Assembly: GCA_004322345.1 (NCBI GenBank)
Contig: SCTQ01000021.1
Span: 1-42,219 of the forward strand
Length of the DNA stretch: 42,219 nt
Reading direction: 5' to 3'
Origin: Aquabacterium sp.
GTDB lineage: Bacteria; Pseudomonadota; Gammaproteobacteria; Burkholderiales; Burkholderiaceae_C
Part shown: one piece after another, positions 35,684-42,219 of the stretch
How the letters are laid out: every line of letters starts with the position of its first letter
Position numbering within the stretch: position 1 is the stretch's first letter
The notes under the pieces: generated by a model
The model's database searches: none
The model's input: only the letters and a program-made list of their open reading frames with translations
What the model was told of the DNA's origin: nothing
Program-made: the position numbers and the translations under genes

Positions 35684-36841
35684 TCACACCCCGCCGGCGA
35701 CCACCCGGTTGCGCCCGGCCTGTTTGGCCAGGTAGAGGCGCTCGTCGGCCCGGCCCAGGGCCTCGTCCAGCGTGCCGTCCGGACGATGGTAGGCCACGCC
35801 CACGCTGATCGTGATCGGCACCTGCCCCACGCGCGACTCGCAGGGCGAGCTTTCCACCGCGTGCCGCAGGCGCTCGGCCACCACCAGGGCCTCGTCGACG
35901 CTGCGCAGTGGCAGCAGCACAGTGAACTCCTCGCCGCCGTAGCGGGCGAAAAGCGCGTCGGTGCGCAGGTGCTCGCGCACGATGGCGGTGAGGTGGCGCA
36001 GCACGTCGTCGCCCACCAGGTGGCCGTAGCGGTCGTTGATGGACTTGAAATGGTCCACGTCCAGCATCAGCACGGCCACCAGGTTGGGATGGGCTGCCTG
36101 CATGGCCAGCATCTGCTCGCCCAGCTCGCGCAGGCCGCGGCGCGACAGGGCGCCCGTCAGGTCGTCGGACAGCGCGCGGTTGCGCAGGGTCTGCATCAGG
36201 CGGTCGTTGATGATCATCAGCGCCGCGGTGGCCACGGTGATGGGCAGCACGGCATAGGCCAGGGCGGACCAGGGCAGCAGCCATTGCGGGGCATAGACCC
36301 AGTGCGGCGGTATGGGCGCGTCCACCGTCATCAGGCGGTGCAGGATCAGCAGCCAGTCCAGCGTGAAGGCGGCGGCCAGCAGCATCAGGATCAGTTCGCT
36401 GATCTGCAGCTTGGGGTTGCGCAGCACGATCACGCCCTGGTCCACGGTGATGATGGCGCCGACCGCGGCGAAGGTCGTCGTCAGCGTCCAGAGGAAGGTG
36501 GCCGGCGAGCCGGCGGCGGCGGCCAGCGTGATCGCCAGCACGATGGCCACGCTGACCAGGAAGACCGCGTCCGACGTCTGCCGGCCGTTGAGCGAATGAA
36601 AGCCCCAGCCCAGGCAGGTCACCCCGCCGGCCGCCAGCGCGATCGCGATGCGCAGGGCCGGCTCGGGCGGGAACAGCGCCTGCAATCCCATGCCGACCAG
36701 CAGCACCAGGCCCAGCTTGTAGCGGAACAGCGCCTCGCGGATGCGCGGCTCGTCGGTGCGGGTCAGTTGCATCAGGCAGCCGCCCAGTGCCGCACCGAAG
36801 CCGGTGAGCACGAAGCAGGTCTGGACGTCGATCGTCACCAT
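35684..36841 (-). CDS. Membrane-bound diguanylate cyclase (GGDEF)
   Basis: A 385-residue protein with six to seven hydrophobic helices in the first 215 residues and a C-terminal GGDEF domain. LMLDVDHFKSINDRYGHLVGD holds the metal-binding Asp and the active-site loop is RYGGEEF, so it should make cyclic di-GMP. The inhibitory RxxD site upstream of the loop is missing (the residues are LRTD), so product inhibition through it is unlikely. The N-terminal membrane region is an unrecognised sensor. ATG 36841 is the first Met in the frame. It is monocistronic, in the clpB direction. Confidence 0.92.
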   Translation of the reverse strand: MVTIDVQTCFVLTGFGAALGGCLMQLTRTDEPRIREALFRYKLGLVLLVGMGLQALFPPEPALRIAIALAAGGVTCLGWGFHSLNGRQTSDAVFLVSVAIVLAITLAAAAGSPATFLWTLTTTFAAVGAIITVDQGVIVLRNPKLQISELILMLLAAAFTLDWLLILHRLMTVDAPIPPHWVYAPQWLLPWSALAYAVLPITVATAALMIINDRLMQTLRNRALSDDLTGALSRRGLRELGEQMLAMQAAHPNLVAVLMLDVDHFKSINDRYGHLVGDDVLRHLTAIVREHLRTDALFARYGGEEFTVLLPLRSVDEALVVAERLRHAVESSPCESRVGQVPITISVGVAYHRPDGTLDEALGRADERLYLAKQAGRNRVVAGGV

Positions 36842-37019
36842 CGGACGACGGACGCCTTCTCGGCGGCGGCAGTGACAGGGGGCGGGGAAAGGGGCACTGC
36901 CGTCTTTCGGAAGGAATCCCGACTAGCGTAGCTGACAGCCGTAATGGTTTGATACAGGCTGCAGCAGCCTCGTGAAATTTGCCGTGCCGCCGACGTGGCG
37001 TCCTCCACGCGGGGCGCGT

Positions 37020-37034
37020 CGGCCCGACGGGCCG
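37020..37034 (-). terminator. Hairpin at the end of the mo-cofactor/crcB operon
   Basis: CGGCCC-GAC-GGGCCG lies 8 bases past the crcB stop codon on the minus strand. The stem is 6 bp and no T-run follows, so it is a weak terminator or an RNA-end-protecting hairpin. Confidence 0.35.
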
Positions 37035-37042
37035 TCAGCAGT

Positions 37043-37429
37043 TCATGCCAGGGCCAGGCGCACCAGCCGCGCACCGATGGCCGCGCAGGCCAGCGCGCCG
37101 AAGACATGGGCCAGGCTGTGCAATCCGGCCTCCATCCACTTGCCCTGCTCCAACAGGCCCAGCGACTCGGCGGTGAAGGAGGAGAAGGTCGTCAGCCCAC
37201 CCATGAAGCCGGTCACCAGCAGCAGGCGCAGCAGGTCGTTCGGATGGCGGGACAGGGCCTCCAGGACCGCGCCGATCAGCAGGCCGCCGACGCAGTTCAC
37301 CACCAGCGTGCCCAGCGGCAGCGAAGGCGTGGACGGGTTGAGCCACACGCTGAGCCGCCAGCGTGCCAGGCCGCCCACCATGGAGCCCAGCGCCACGGCC
37401 AGGGCCTGCATCCAGACCGTCGCATTCAC
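37043..37429 (-). CDS. crcB: Fluoride exporter CrcB/Fluc
   Basis: A 128-residue four-helix membrane protein. GSMVGGLARWRLS, LPLGTLVVNCVGGLLIG and GFMGGLTTFSSFTAES are the family signatures; the Asn in VNCVGG and the Thr/Phe residues of TTFSSF line the fluoride pore. It works as a dual-topology dimer to expel fluoride. It starts with GTG at 37429, overlapping the moaE stop by 4 bases (GTGA), so it is coupled to moaE. No fluoride riboswitch precedes it. Placing it last in a molybdopterin operon is unusual in functional terms. Confidence 0.93.
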   Translation of the reverse strand: MNATVWMQALAVALGSMVGGLARWRLSVWLNPSTPSLPLGTLVVNCVGGLLIGAVLEALSRHPNDLLRLLLVTGFMGGLTTFSSFTAESLGLLEQGKWMEAGLHSLAHVFGALACAAIGARLVRLALA

Positions 37430-37929
37430 GCCGGGCCTCCTCTGGAGTTGCCGCCGTCGACGCCCCAGCGCTGCACTGCGGCGTCGTCGCTCGCCTTCGC
37501 CTCGACCCAATGGCTGCCGCTGGCCGTGACGGCCTTCTTCCAGAACGGGGCGCCCGTCTTCAGCCAGTCCATCAGGAAAGCGCAGGCGGACAGCGCCTGC
37601 TCGCGGTGGGCCGAGACCGTGGCCACGAGCACGATCTGCTCGCAGGCCGCCAGCCGGCCGACGCGGTGCACGATGCACGCGCCGCGCAGCTCGAAGCGCC
37701 CGCGGGCCTCGGCCAGCATGGCCTCGATGGCCTGCTGGGTCATGCCGGGGTAGTGCTCGATCTCCAGCGCCTGCAGCGCCTCGCCGGATTGCTGGTCGCG
37801 CACGGTGCCGACGAAGCTGGCGACGGCGCCGATGCCAGGGTCGCCGGCGCGCAGTGCAGCGACCTCGGTGGAGAGGTCGAAGTCTTCCGCCTGCACCCGC
37901 ACCTGCCAGCGTCCGCCGTCCACCTTCAA
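37426..37929 (-). CDS. moaE: Molybdopterin synthase catalytic subunit
   Basis: A 167-residue protein, slightly longer than usual (about 150) because of a C-terminal tail. AEDFDLSTEVAALR at the N-terminus, GAVASFVGTVR-like ASFVGTVRDQQ, then CIVHRVGRLAACEQIVLVA and LMDWLKTGAPFWKK with the catalytic Lys pair identify MoaE. With MoaD it inserts the two dithiolene sulfurs into precursor Z. The frame begins with TTG at 37929, overlapping the moaD stop (TTGA); GTG at 37923 is an alternative. It is transcribed after moaD and before crcB. Confidence 0.95.
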   Translation of the reverse strand: MKVDGGRWQVRVQAEDFDLSTEVAALRAGDPGIGAVASFVGTVRDQQSGEALQALEIEHYPGMTQQAIEAMLAEARGRFELRGACIVHRVGRLAACEQIVLVATVSAHREQALSACAFLMDWLKTGAPFWKKAVTASGSHWVEAKASDDAAVQRWGVDGGNSRGGPA

Positions 37930-38177
37930 CCTCCGGTCACCGGCGGGAAGAAAGCGACTTCCGCGTCCGGCGACAACGCGGCCGACTCGTCACACATGGT
38001 CTGGTTGAGCGCCGCACGCACGGCGCGGCCGCGGGCCAGCACCTCGGCATGGCGCGGGCTGCTGGCAATCAGCAGGTCGCGCAGGCCGCCCACCGTCAGC
38101 CCCTCGGCCACGTCCAGCGCCTGGGATGCGCCCAGGGCCTCGCGCACGGAGGCGAAGTAGCGCACGGTGACCTGCAT
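37926..38177 (-). CDS. moaD: Molybdopterin synthase sulfur-carrier subunit
   Basis: An 83-residue ubiquitin-like protein. It begins MQVTVRYFASVREALG and ends with ALSPDAEVAFFPPVTGG, whose terminal GG becomes the thiocarboxylate that donates sulfur in the MoaE complex. The ATG at 38177 gives the standard N-terminus. It follows moeA after a 4-base gap and overlaps moaE by 4 bases. Confidence 0.95.
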   Translation of the reverse strand: MQVTVRYFASVREALGASQALDVAEGLTVGGLRDLLIASSPRHAEVLARGRAVRAALNQTMCDESAALSPDAEVAFFPPVTGG

Positions 38178-38181
38178 GCGC

Positions 38182-39396
38182 TCAGCCCCAGATTTCGGCG
38201 TAAGGGAGGAAAGGCACCGGGTCGCCGCGTTGCACGACCTGCCCGGGTGCCAGGTCCACCAGCCCCTCTGCCCAGGCAACCGAGGTCAGCACGCCCGAGT
38301 TCTGGTTGGGATGGATCTCGACACCACCGGAGGCCGCACGGCGCGCGCGCAGGAACTCGCGGCGCTTGGGGTCGGGGCGGGGCCAGTCGAACTCGGCCCG
38401 CAGGCGCGCGGCATGCGGCGTGGGCGGCAACGGCGCGCCGGACAGCCGGGCCAGCAGCGGGCGCACGGCCAGCAGGAAGGTCACGAACGCAGCGACGGGG
38501 TTGCCGGGCAGGCCGACGAACAGCGTCTCGCCACCCTCTCCCCGGATGCGCCCGAAGGCCAGCGGCTTGCCGGGCTTGATCGCGACCTGCCAGAGGTCCA
38601 GCGCACCTTCGGCGCGCACGGCGGCCTTGAGGTGGTCCTCTTCCCCGACGGAGACGCCACCCGTGGTAAGGACCAGGTCCTGCCCGTCGGCCGCGCGGCG
38701 CAGCGCCTCGCGCGTGGCATCCAGCCTGTCGGCCACGATGCCGAAGTCCGCGCAGACGGCGCCGCTGGCCTCGATCAGGCCGCGCAGCATGTAGCGGTTG
38801 GAGTTGTAGATGGCCCCCGGGGGCAGCGGCTGGCCGGGCGCGACGAGTTCGTCGCCGCTGGACAGCAGGGCCACGTGCAGGCGGCGGCGCACCTGCACCT
38901 GCGGCAGGCCGGCCGAGGCGATCAGGCCCATCGCGGCCGGCGTGATCGCCGTGCCCAAAGGCAGCACCAGCGCGCCGCGCTTCACGTCCTCTCCCTGCAG
39001 GCGGATGTTCTGGCCCGGCTTGACCGGCTGGCGCACGGCGACACCGGCGTCGCCGGCCTCGCAATGCTCCTGCATCACCACGGCATCGGCGCCCGGGGGC
39101 ACCGGCGCGCCGGTGAAGATGCGCGCGGCCGTGCCCGGCTGCAGCGGCTGGCCGACGTGGCCGGCGGGAATGCGCTGGCTGACGGGCAGCACGGCGACGG
39201 GATCAGCAGTGAGGTCGGCCGAGCGCAGGGCATAGCCGTCCATGGCGGAGTTGTCCAGCGGCGGCACGTCGACCGTGGAGACCACGTCGGCGGCCAGCAC
39301 GCGGCCCAGGGACTCGAAGAGCGGAATCGTCTCGACCCCGGCCACCGGCCGCACGCCGTCGAGCATCTGCGCCTGGGCCTGTTCGAGCGTCAGCAT
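38182..39396 (-). CDS. moeA: Molybdopterin molybdenumtransferase
   Basis: A 404-residue protein that inserts molybdate into adenylylated molybdopterin. LADTVSTVDVPP-like AADVVSTVDVPPLDNSAMDGYA near the N-terminus is the MoeA signature. GAPVPPGADAVVMQE, VALLSSGDELVAPGQP and LVLTTGGVSVGEEDHLK (MoCF-binding domain) follow, then the C-terminal beta domain. It lies 9 bases downstream of thrC and 4 bases upstream of moaD, in one leftward transcript. Confidence 0.96.
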   Translation of the reverse strand: MLTLEQAQAQMLDGVRPVAGVETIPLFESLGRVLAADVVSTVDVPPLDNSAMDGYALRSADLTADPVAVLPVSQRIPAGHVGQPLQPGTAARIFTGAPVPPGADAVVMQEHCEAGDAGVAVRQPVKPGQNIRLQGEDVKRGALVLPLGTAITPAAMGLIASAGLPQVQVRRRLHVALLSSGDELVAPGQPLPPGAIYNSNRYMLRGLIEASGAVCADFGIVADRLDATREALRRAADGQDLVLTTGGVSVGEEDHLKAAVRAEGALDLWQVAIKPGKPLAFGRIRGEGGETLFVGLPGNPVAAFVTFLLAVRPLLARLSGAPLPPTPHAARLRAEFDWPRPDPKRREFLRARRAASGGVEIHPNQNSGVLTSVAWAEGLVDLAPGQVVQRGDPVPFLPYAEIWG

Positions 39397-39405
39397 CGCC
39401 TGGGT

Positions 39406-40821
39406 TCAGAGCTCGCCGCAGTGGCTGGCGATGTAGTCCTTGACGCGCTGGGCGTCGACCGGCAGCACGGTGTAGCGCTTGGGCAGCGACTCGATGCCTT
39501 CCAGGCCGGCCGGGCGCACCGGGTCGCGGCCCAGGGCCTCGCGGATGGTCTCGGCGAACTTGGCGGGCAGCGCCGTCTCCAGCACGATCATCGGGACGCC
39601 CGCGTCGGTGTGCTCGCGCGCGACCTTCAGGCCGTCGGCCGTATGCGTGTCGATCATCGTGCCGAAGCGCTCCCAGGTATCGCGGATGGTCGCCAGCCGG
39701 TCGGCATGCGTGCTCTTGCCAGAGACGAAGCCGAAGCCGGCGATGCGCTTGAACTCCTCGCCCGACAGCGTGAACGAGCCGGTCTGCTCCACGTCGTCCT
39801 TGAACAGCTTCTGCACGCGCGCGCCGTCGCGGCCGAGCAGGTCGTAGACGAAGCGCTCGAAGTTGGACGCCTTGGAAATGTCCATCGACGGACTGGAGGT
39901 CTCGTAGGTCTCGGCACCCTTGCGCACGCGATAGGTGCCGGTGCGGAAGAACTCGTCGAGCACGTCGTTCTCGTTGGTGGCGGCCACCAGCTTGTGGATG
40001 GGCAGGCCCATCATGCGCGCGACGTGGCCGGCGCAGATGTTGCCGAAGTTGCCGGACGGCACCGTGAAGCTGACGCGCTCGGCGTTCGACTTCGTCGCCT
40101 GGAAGTACCCGGCGAAGTAGTAGACGACCTGGGCCAGCAGCCGCGCCCAGTTGATCGAGTTGACGGTGCCGATGCGGTACTTGCGCTTGAAGGCCAGGTC
40201 GTTGGACGTGGCCTTGACGATGTCCTGGCAGTCGTCGAAGACGCCCTCGATCGCCAGGTTGTGGATGTTGGGGTCCTGCAGGCTGAACATCTGCGCCTGC
40301 TGGAAGGGGCTCATGCGGCCGTTGGGCGACAGCATGAAGACGCGCACGCCCTGCTTGCCCCGCATGGCGTACTCGGCCGCGCTGCCGGTGTCGCCGCTGG
40401 TGGCGCCCAGGATGTTGAGCGTCTGGCCGCGGCGCTTCAGTTCGTACTCGAAGAGGTTGCCCAGCAGCTGCATCGCCATGTCCTTGAAGGCCAGGGTCGG
40501 GCCGTTGGACAGGGCTTCCAGGTTCAGGCCGGCTTCCAGCGGCTTGAGCGGGACGATCTGCGTCGTGCCGAAGACCTGCGGCGTGTAGGTGCGCTGCACC
40601 AGCGCGCGCAGGTCGGCGGCGGGGATGTCGGTGATGTAGAGGCCGAGGATCTCGAAGGCCAGGTCCGCGTAGGACAGGCCGCGCCAGCGCGCCAGCGTGG
40701 CGTCGTCGATCTTCGGGTAGTGCGTGGGCAGATAAAGCCCGCCGTCCGGTGCCAGGCCTTCGAGCAGGATCTCCGAGAAGCCGCGCTCGCTGCGGTCGCC
40801 GCGGGTGCTGATGTAGTTCAT
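39406..40821 (-). CDS. thrC: Threonine synthase
   Basis: A 471-residue PLP enzyme of the longer, yeast-like type. An N-terminal YISTRGDRSERGFSEILLEGLAPDGGLYLP segment is diagnostic of this class. The Schiff-base Lys is K113 in LAFKDMAMQLLGN; TSGDTGSAAEYA binds the cofactor phosphate and SGNFGNICAGHVARMMG the substrate phosphate. It converts O-phosphohomoserine to threonine. It starts 2 bases after the hom stop codon, so the two are coupled; homoserine kinase is not in the window. Confidence 0.97.
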   Translation of the reverse strand: MNYISTRGDRSERGFSEILLEGLAPDGGLYLPTHYPKIDDATLARWRGLSYADLAFEILGLYITDIPAADLRALVQRTYTPQVFGTTQIVPLKPLEAGLNLEALSNGPTLAFKDMAMQLLGNLFEYELKRRGQTLNILGATSGDTGSAAEYAMRGKQGVRVFMLSPNGRMSPFQQAQMFSLQDPNIHNLAIEGVFDDCQDIVKATSNDLAFKRKYRIGTVNSINWARLLAQVVYYFAGYFQATKSNAERVSFTVPSGNFGNICAGHVARMMGLPIHKLVAATNENDVLDEFFRTGTYRVRKGAETYETSSPSMDISKASNFERFVYDLLGRDGARVQKLFKDDVEQTGSFTLSGEEFKRIAGFGFVSGKSTHADRLATIRDTWERFGTMIDTHTADGLKVAREHTDAGVPMIVLETALPAKFAETIREALGRDPVRPAGLEGIESLPKRYTVLPVDAQRVKDYIASHCGEL

Positions 40822-40823
40822 CG

Positions 40824-42149
40824 TCAGGCCAGTTCTTCTTTCCGCAGGCGCACGATGGGGGCGAGCACGGTGGGCAGCGCCTGCATCTTGGCCAGGGCCT
40901 CGTTCATGCGGCCCTCGAAGGTCTCGTGGGTCAGGATGATGAGGTCGGTCTGCTTCTCGTTGTCCTGGGCCTCGCGCTGGATCACGGCGTCGATCGAGAT
41001 GTCCGCGTCGGCCAGGATGCGGGTCAGGTTGGCGAGCACGCCGGTCTGGTCAGCCACGCGCAGGCGCAGGTAGAAGGATGTGACGACTTCGGCGATCGGC
41101 AGGATGGGCGTGCTGGCCAGCGCGTCCGGCTGGAAGGCCAGGTGCGGCACGCGGTTGTGCGGGTCGGCGGTGTGCAGGCGGGTGATGTCCACCAGGTCGC
41201 TGATGACCGCCGAAGCCGTGGGCTCGGCGCCGGCGCCCTTGCCGTAGTACAGCGTGGTGCCGACGGCGTCGCCCTGCACCACCACGGCGTTCATCGCGCC
41301 CTCGACGTTGGCGATCAGGCGCTTGGCCGGCACCAGGGTCGGGTGCACGCGCAGCTCGATGCCGTGCTCCCGGCGGCGGGTGATGCCCAGCAGCTTGATG
41401 CGGTAGCCCAGCTGCTCGGCATAGCCGATGTCGGCGGCCTGGAGCTTGGTGATGCCCTCCACGTGGGCGCGGTCGAACTGCACCGGCACGCCGAAGGCGA
41501 TGGCGCTCATGATGGTGACCTTGTGGGCGGCGTCCACGCCTTCGATATCGAAGGTCGGGTCGGCCTCGGCGTAGCCCAGGCGCTGGGCTTCCTTCAGCAC
41601 CACGTCGAAATCCAGGCCCTTGTCACGCATCTCGGACAGGATGAAGTTCGTCGTGCCGTTGATGATCCCGGCGATCCACTGGATCTGGTTGGCCGTCAGG
41701 CCTTCGCGCAGCGCCTTGATGATGGGGATGCCACCAGCCACCGCGGCCTCGAAGGCGACCATCACGCCCTTCTCGCGGGCGGCGGCGAAGATCTCGGTGC
41801 CGTGCACGGCCAGCAGCGCCTTGTTGGCAGTGACCACGTGCTTGCCGTTGGCGATGGCTTCCAGCACCAGCGTGCGGGCGATGCCGTAGCCGCCGATCAG
41901 TTCGATGACGATGTCCACGTCGGGACGTGAGACGACGGCGCGCGCGTCGGCCACCACCTCGGCCTTGTCGCCGACGATGCCGCGCGCGCGTTCGACGTCG
42001 AGGTCGGCGACGACGGTGATCTCGATGCCGCGGCCGGCGCGGCGCAGGATCTCATCCTGGTTGCGGGCCAGGACGTCGAAAGTGCCTCGGCCGACGGTGC
42101 CAATGCCGAGCAGACCGACCCGCAGCGGGCCGAGCGTGGAAGTCTTCAT
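40824..42149 (-). CDS. hom: Homoserine dehydrogenase
   Basis: A 441-residue monofunctional enzyme. The NAD(P) motif GLLGIGTVGRGTFDVL is near the N-terminus and the catalytic region has YAEADPTFDIEGVDAAHK, with the conserved Glu, Asp and Lys. A C-terminal ACT domain (about 350-430; VADQTGVLANLTRILAD) should confer threonine feedback control. It reduces aspartate semialdehyde to homoserine. ATG 42149 was chosen over 42188 because it precedes the MKTSTLGPLRVGLLG start usual for the family. It is the first gene of the leftward run to crcB. Confidence 0.97.
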   Translation of the reverse strand: MKTSTLGPLRVGLLGIGTVGRGTFDVLARNQDEILRRAGRGIEITVVADLDVERARGIVGDKAEVVADARAVVSRPDVDIVIELIGGYGIARTLVLEAIANGKHVVTANKALLAVHGTEIFAAAREKGVMVAFEAAVAGGIPIIKALREGLTANQIQWIAGIINGTTNFILSEMRDKGLDFDVVLKEAQRLGYAEADPTFDIEGVDAAHKVTIMSAIAFGVPVQFDRAHVEGITKLQAADIGYAEQLGYRIKLLGITRRREHGIELRVHPTLVPAKRLIANVEGAMNAVVVQGDAVGTTLYYGKGAGAEPTASAVISDLVDITRLHTADPHNRVPHLAFQPDALASTPILPIAEVVTSFYLRLRVADQTGVLANLTRILADADISIDAVIQREAQDNEKQTDLIILTHETFEGRMNEALAKMQALPTVLAPIVRLRKEELA

Positions 42150-42219
42150 GGGTGCGAACCTTTGTGGGCCGGCGCTGGAGCCGGCCACGCTTCAAGTGCT
42201 GTGACGGCGGCGGTAGCCG
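42150..42219 (-). other. hom leader region with hairpin
   Basis: The 70 bases upstream of hom contain GGCCGGC-GCTGGA-GCCGGCC (42167-42186 on the plus strand, a 7-bp perfect stem). It may terminate a gene lying outside the window, or form a leader structure before hom. No promoter can be assigned from so little sequence. Confidence 0.35.

Noticed and set aside
37430-37480. Fluoride riboswitch ahead of crcB
   Set aside because: crcB starts inside the moaE stop codon, so there is no leader to hold one.

Overview
The window is very GC-rich, with G/C at almost every third codon position. It looks like a chromosomal segment of a betaproteobacterium of the order Burkholderiales, probably near the Rubrivivax/Leptothrix/Roseateles group. 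Support for this comes from the run hom-thrC-moeA-moaD-moaE, two proteins with PEP-CTERM tails, a sigma-32-type clpB promoter, and eutBC without a microcompartment operon. I found about 43 protein genes and no rRNA, tRNA, CRISPR array or complete insertion sequence. All placement is inferred from protein and gene-order recognition; no database search was run.

Layout. 1-5.1 kb: a PEP-CTERM protein with two retropepsin-like lobes; a secreted PhlG-like C-C hydrolase divergent from a TetR regulator, with two tandem palindromic operators; and an ECF41 sigma factor with its NAD(P)-binding partner, each preceded by the same TGTCACA-N16-CGTC promoter. 5.1-11.4 kb: eutC and eutB, a KAP-type P-loop NTPase, an Mpo1-like membrane protein and a periplasmic binding lipoprotein. 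11.8-16.7 kb: methylthioribose kinase (mtnK), methylthioribose-1-phosphate isomerase (mtnA), a 682-residue class II aldolase/short-chain dehydrogenase fusion and a VOC protein. This resembles a dihydroxyacetone-phosphate shunt for methylthioribose or 5-deoxyribose and is the most interesting metabolic unit here. 16.72-16.99 kb: a 264-bp MITE-like element with a folded, three-way-junction architecture.

17-24 kb: a second PEP-CTERM protein, a MerR/SnoaL-like pair under a MerR-type promoter, a TonB-domain protein, a tandem GAF protein, nadC, a class V aminotransferase, a lipoprotein and a ComFB-family protein. 24-31.6 kb: an outer-membrane protein, a chemotaxis receptor, a 70-bp direct repeat, a degenerate HD-GYP protein, nadB, a YpfJ-type zinc peptidase and a quinone oxidoreductase. 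31.6-37 kb: a LuxR-type regulator, clpB with a sigma-32 promoter and a strong terminator hairpin, and a membrane diguanylate cyclase. 37-42.2 kb: a tight leftward run hom-thrC-moeA-moaD-moaE-crcB covering threonine synthesis, molybdenum cofactor synthesis and fluoride export.

Several compact regulatory circuits can be read directly from the DNA: TetR, ECF41, MerR and sigma-32. Long open frames antisense to real genes are common here because of the base composition and were left out.
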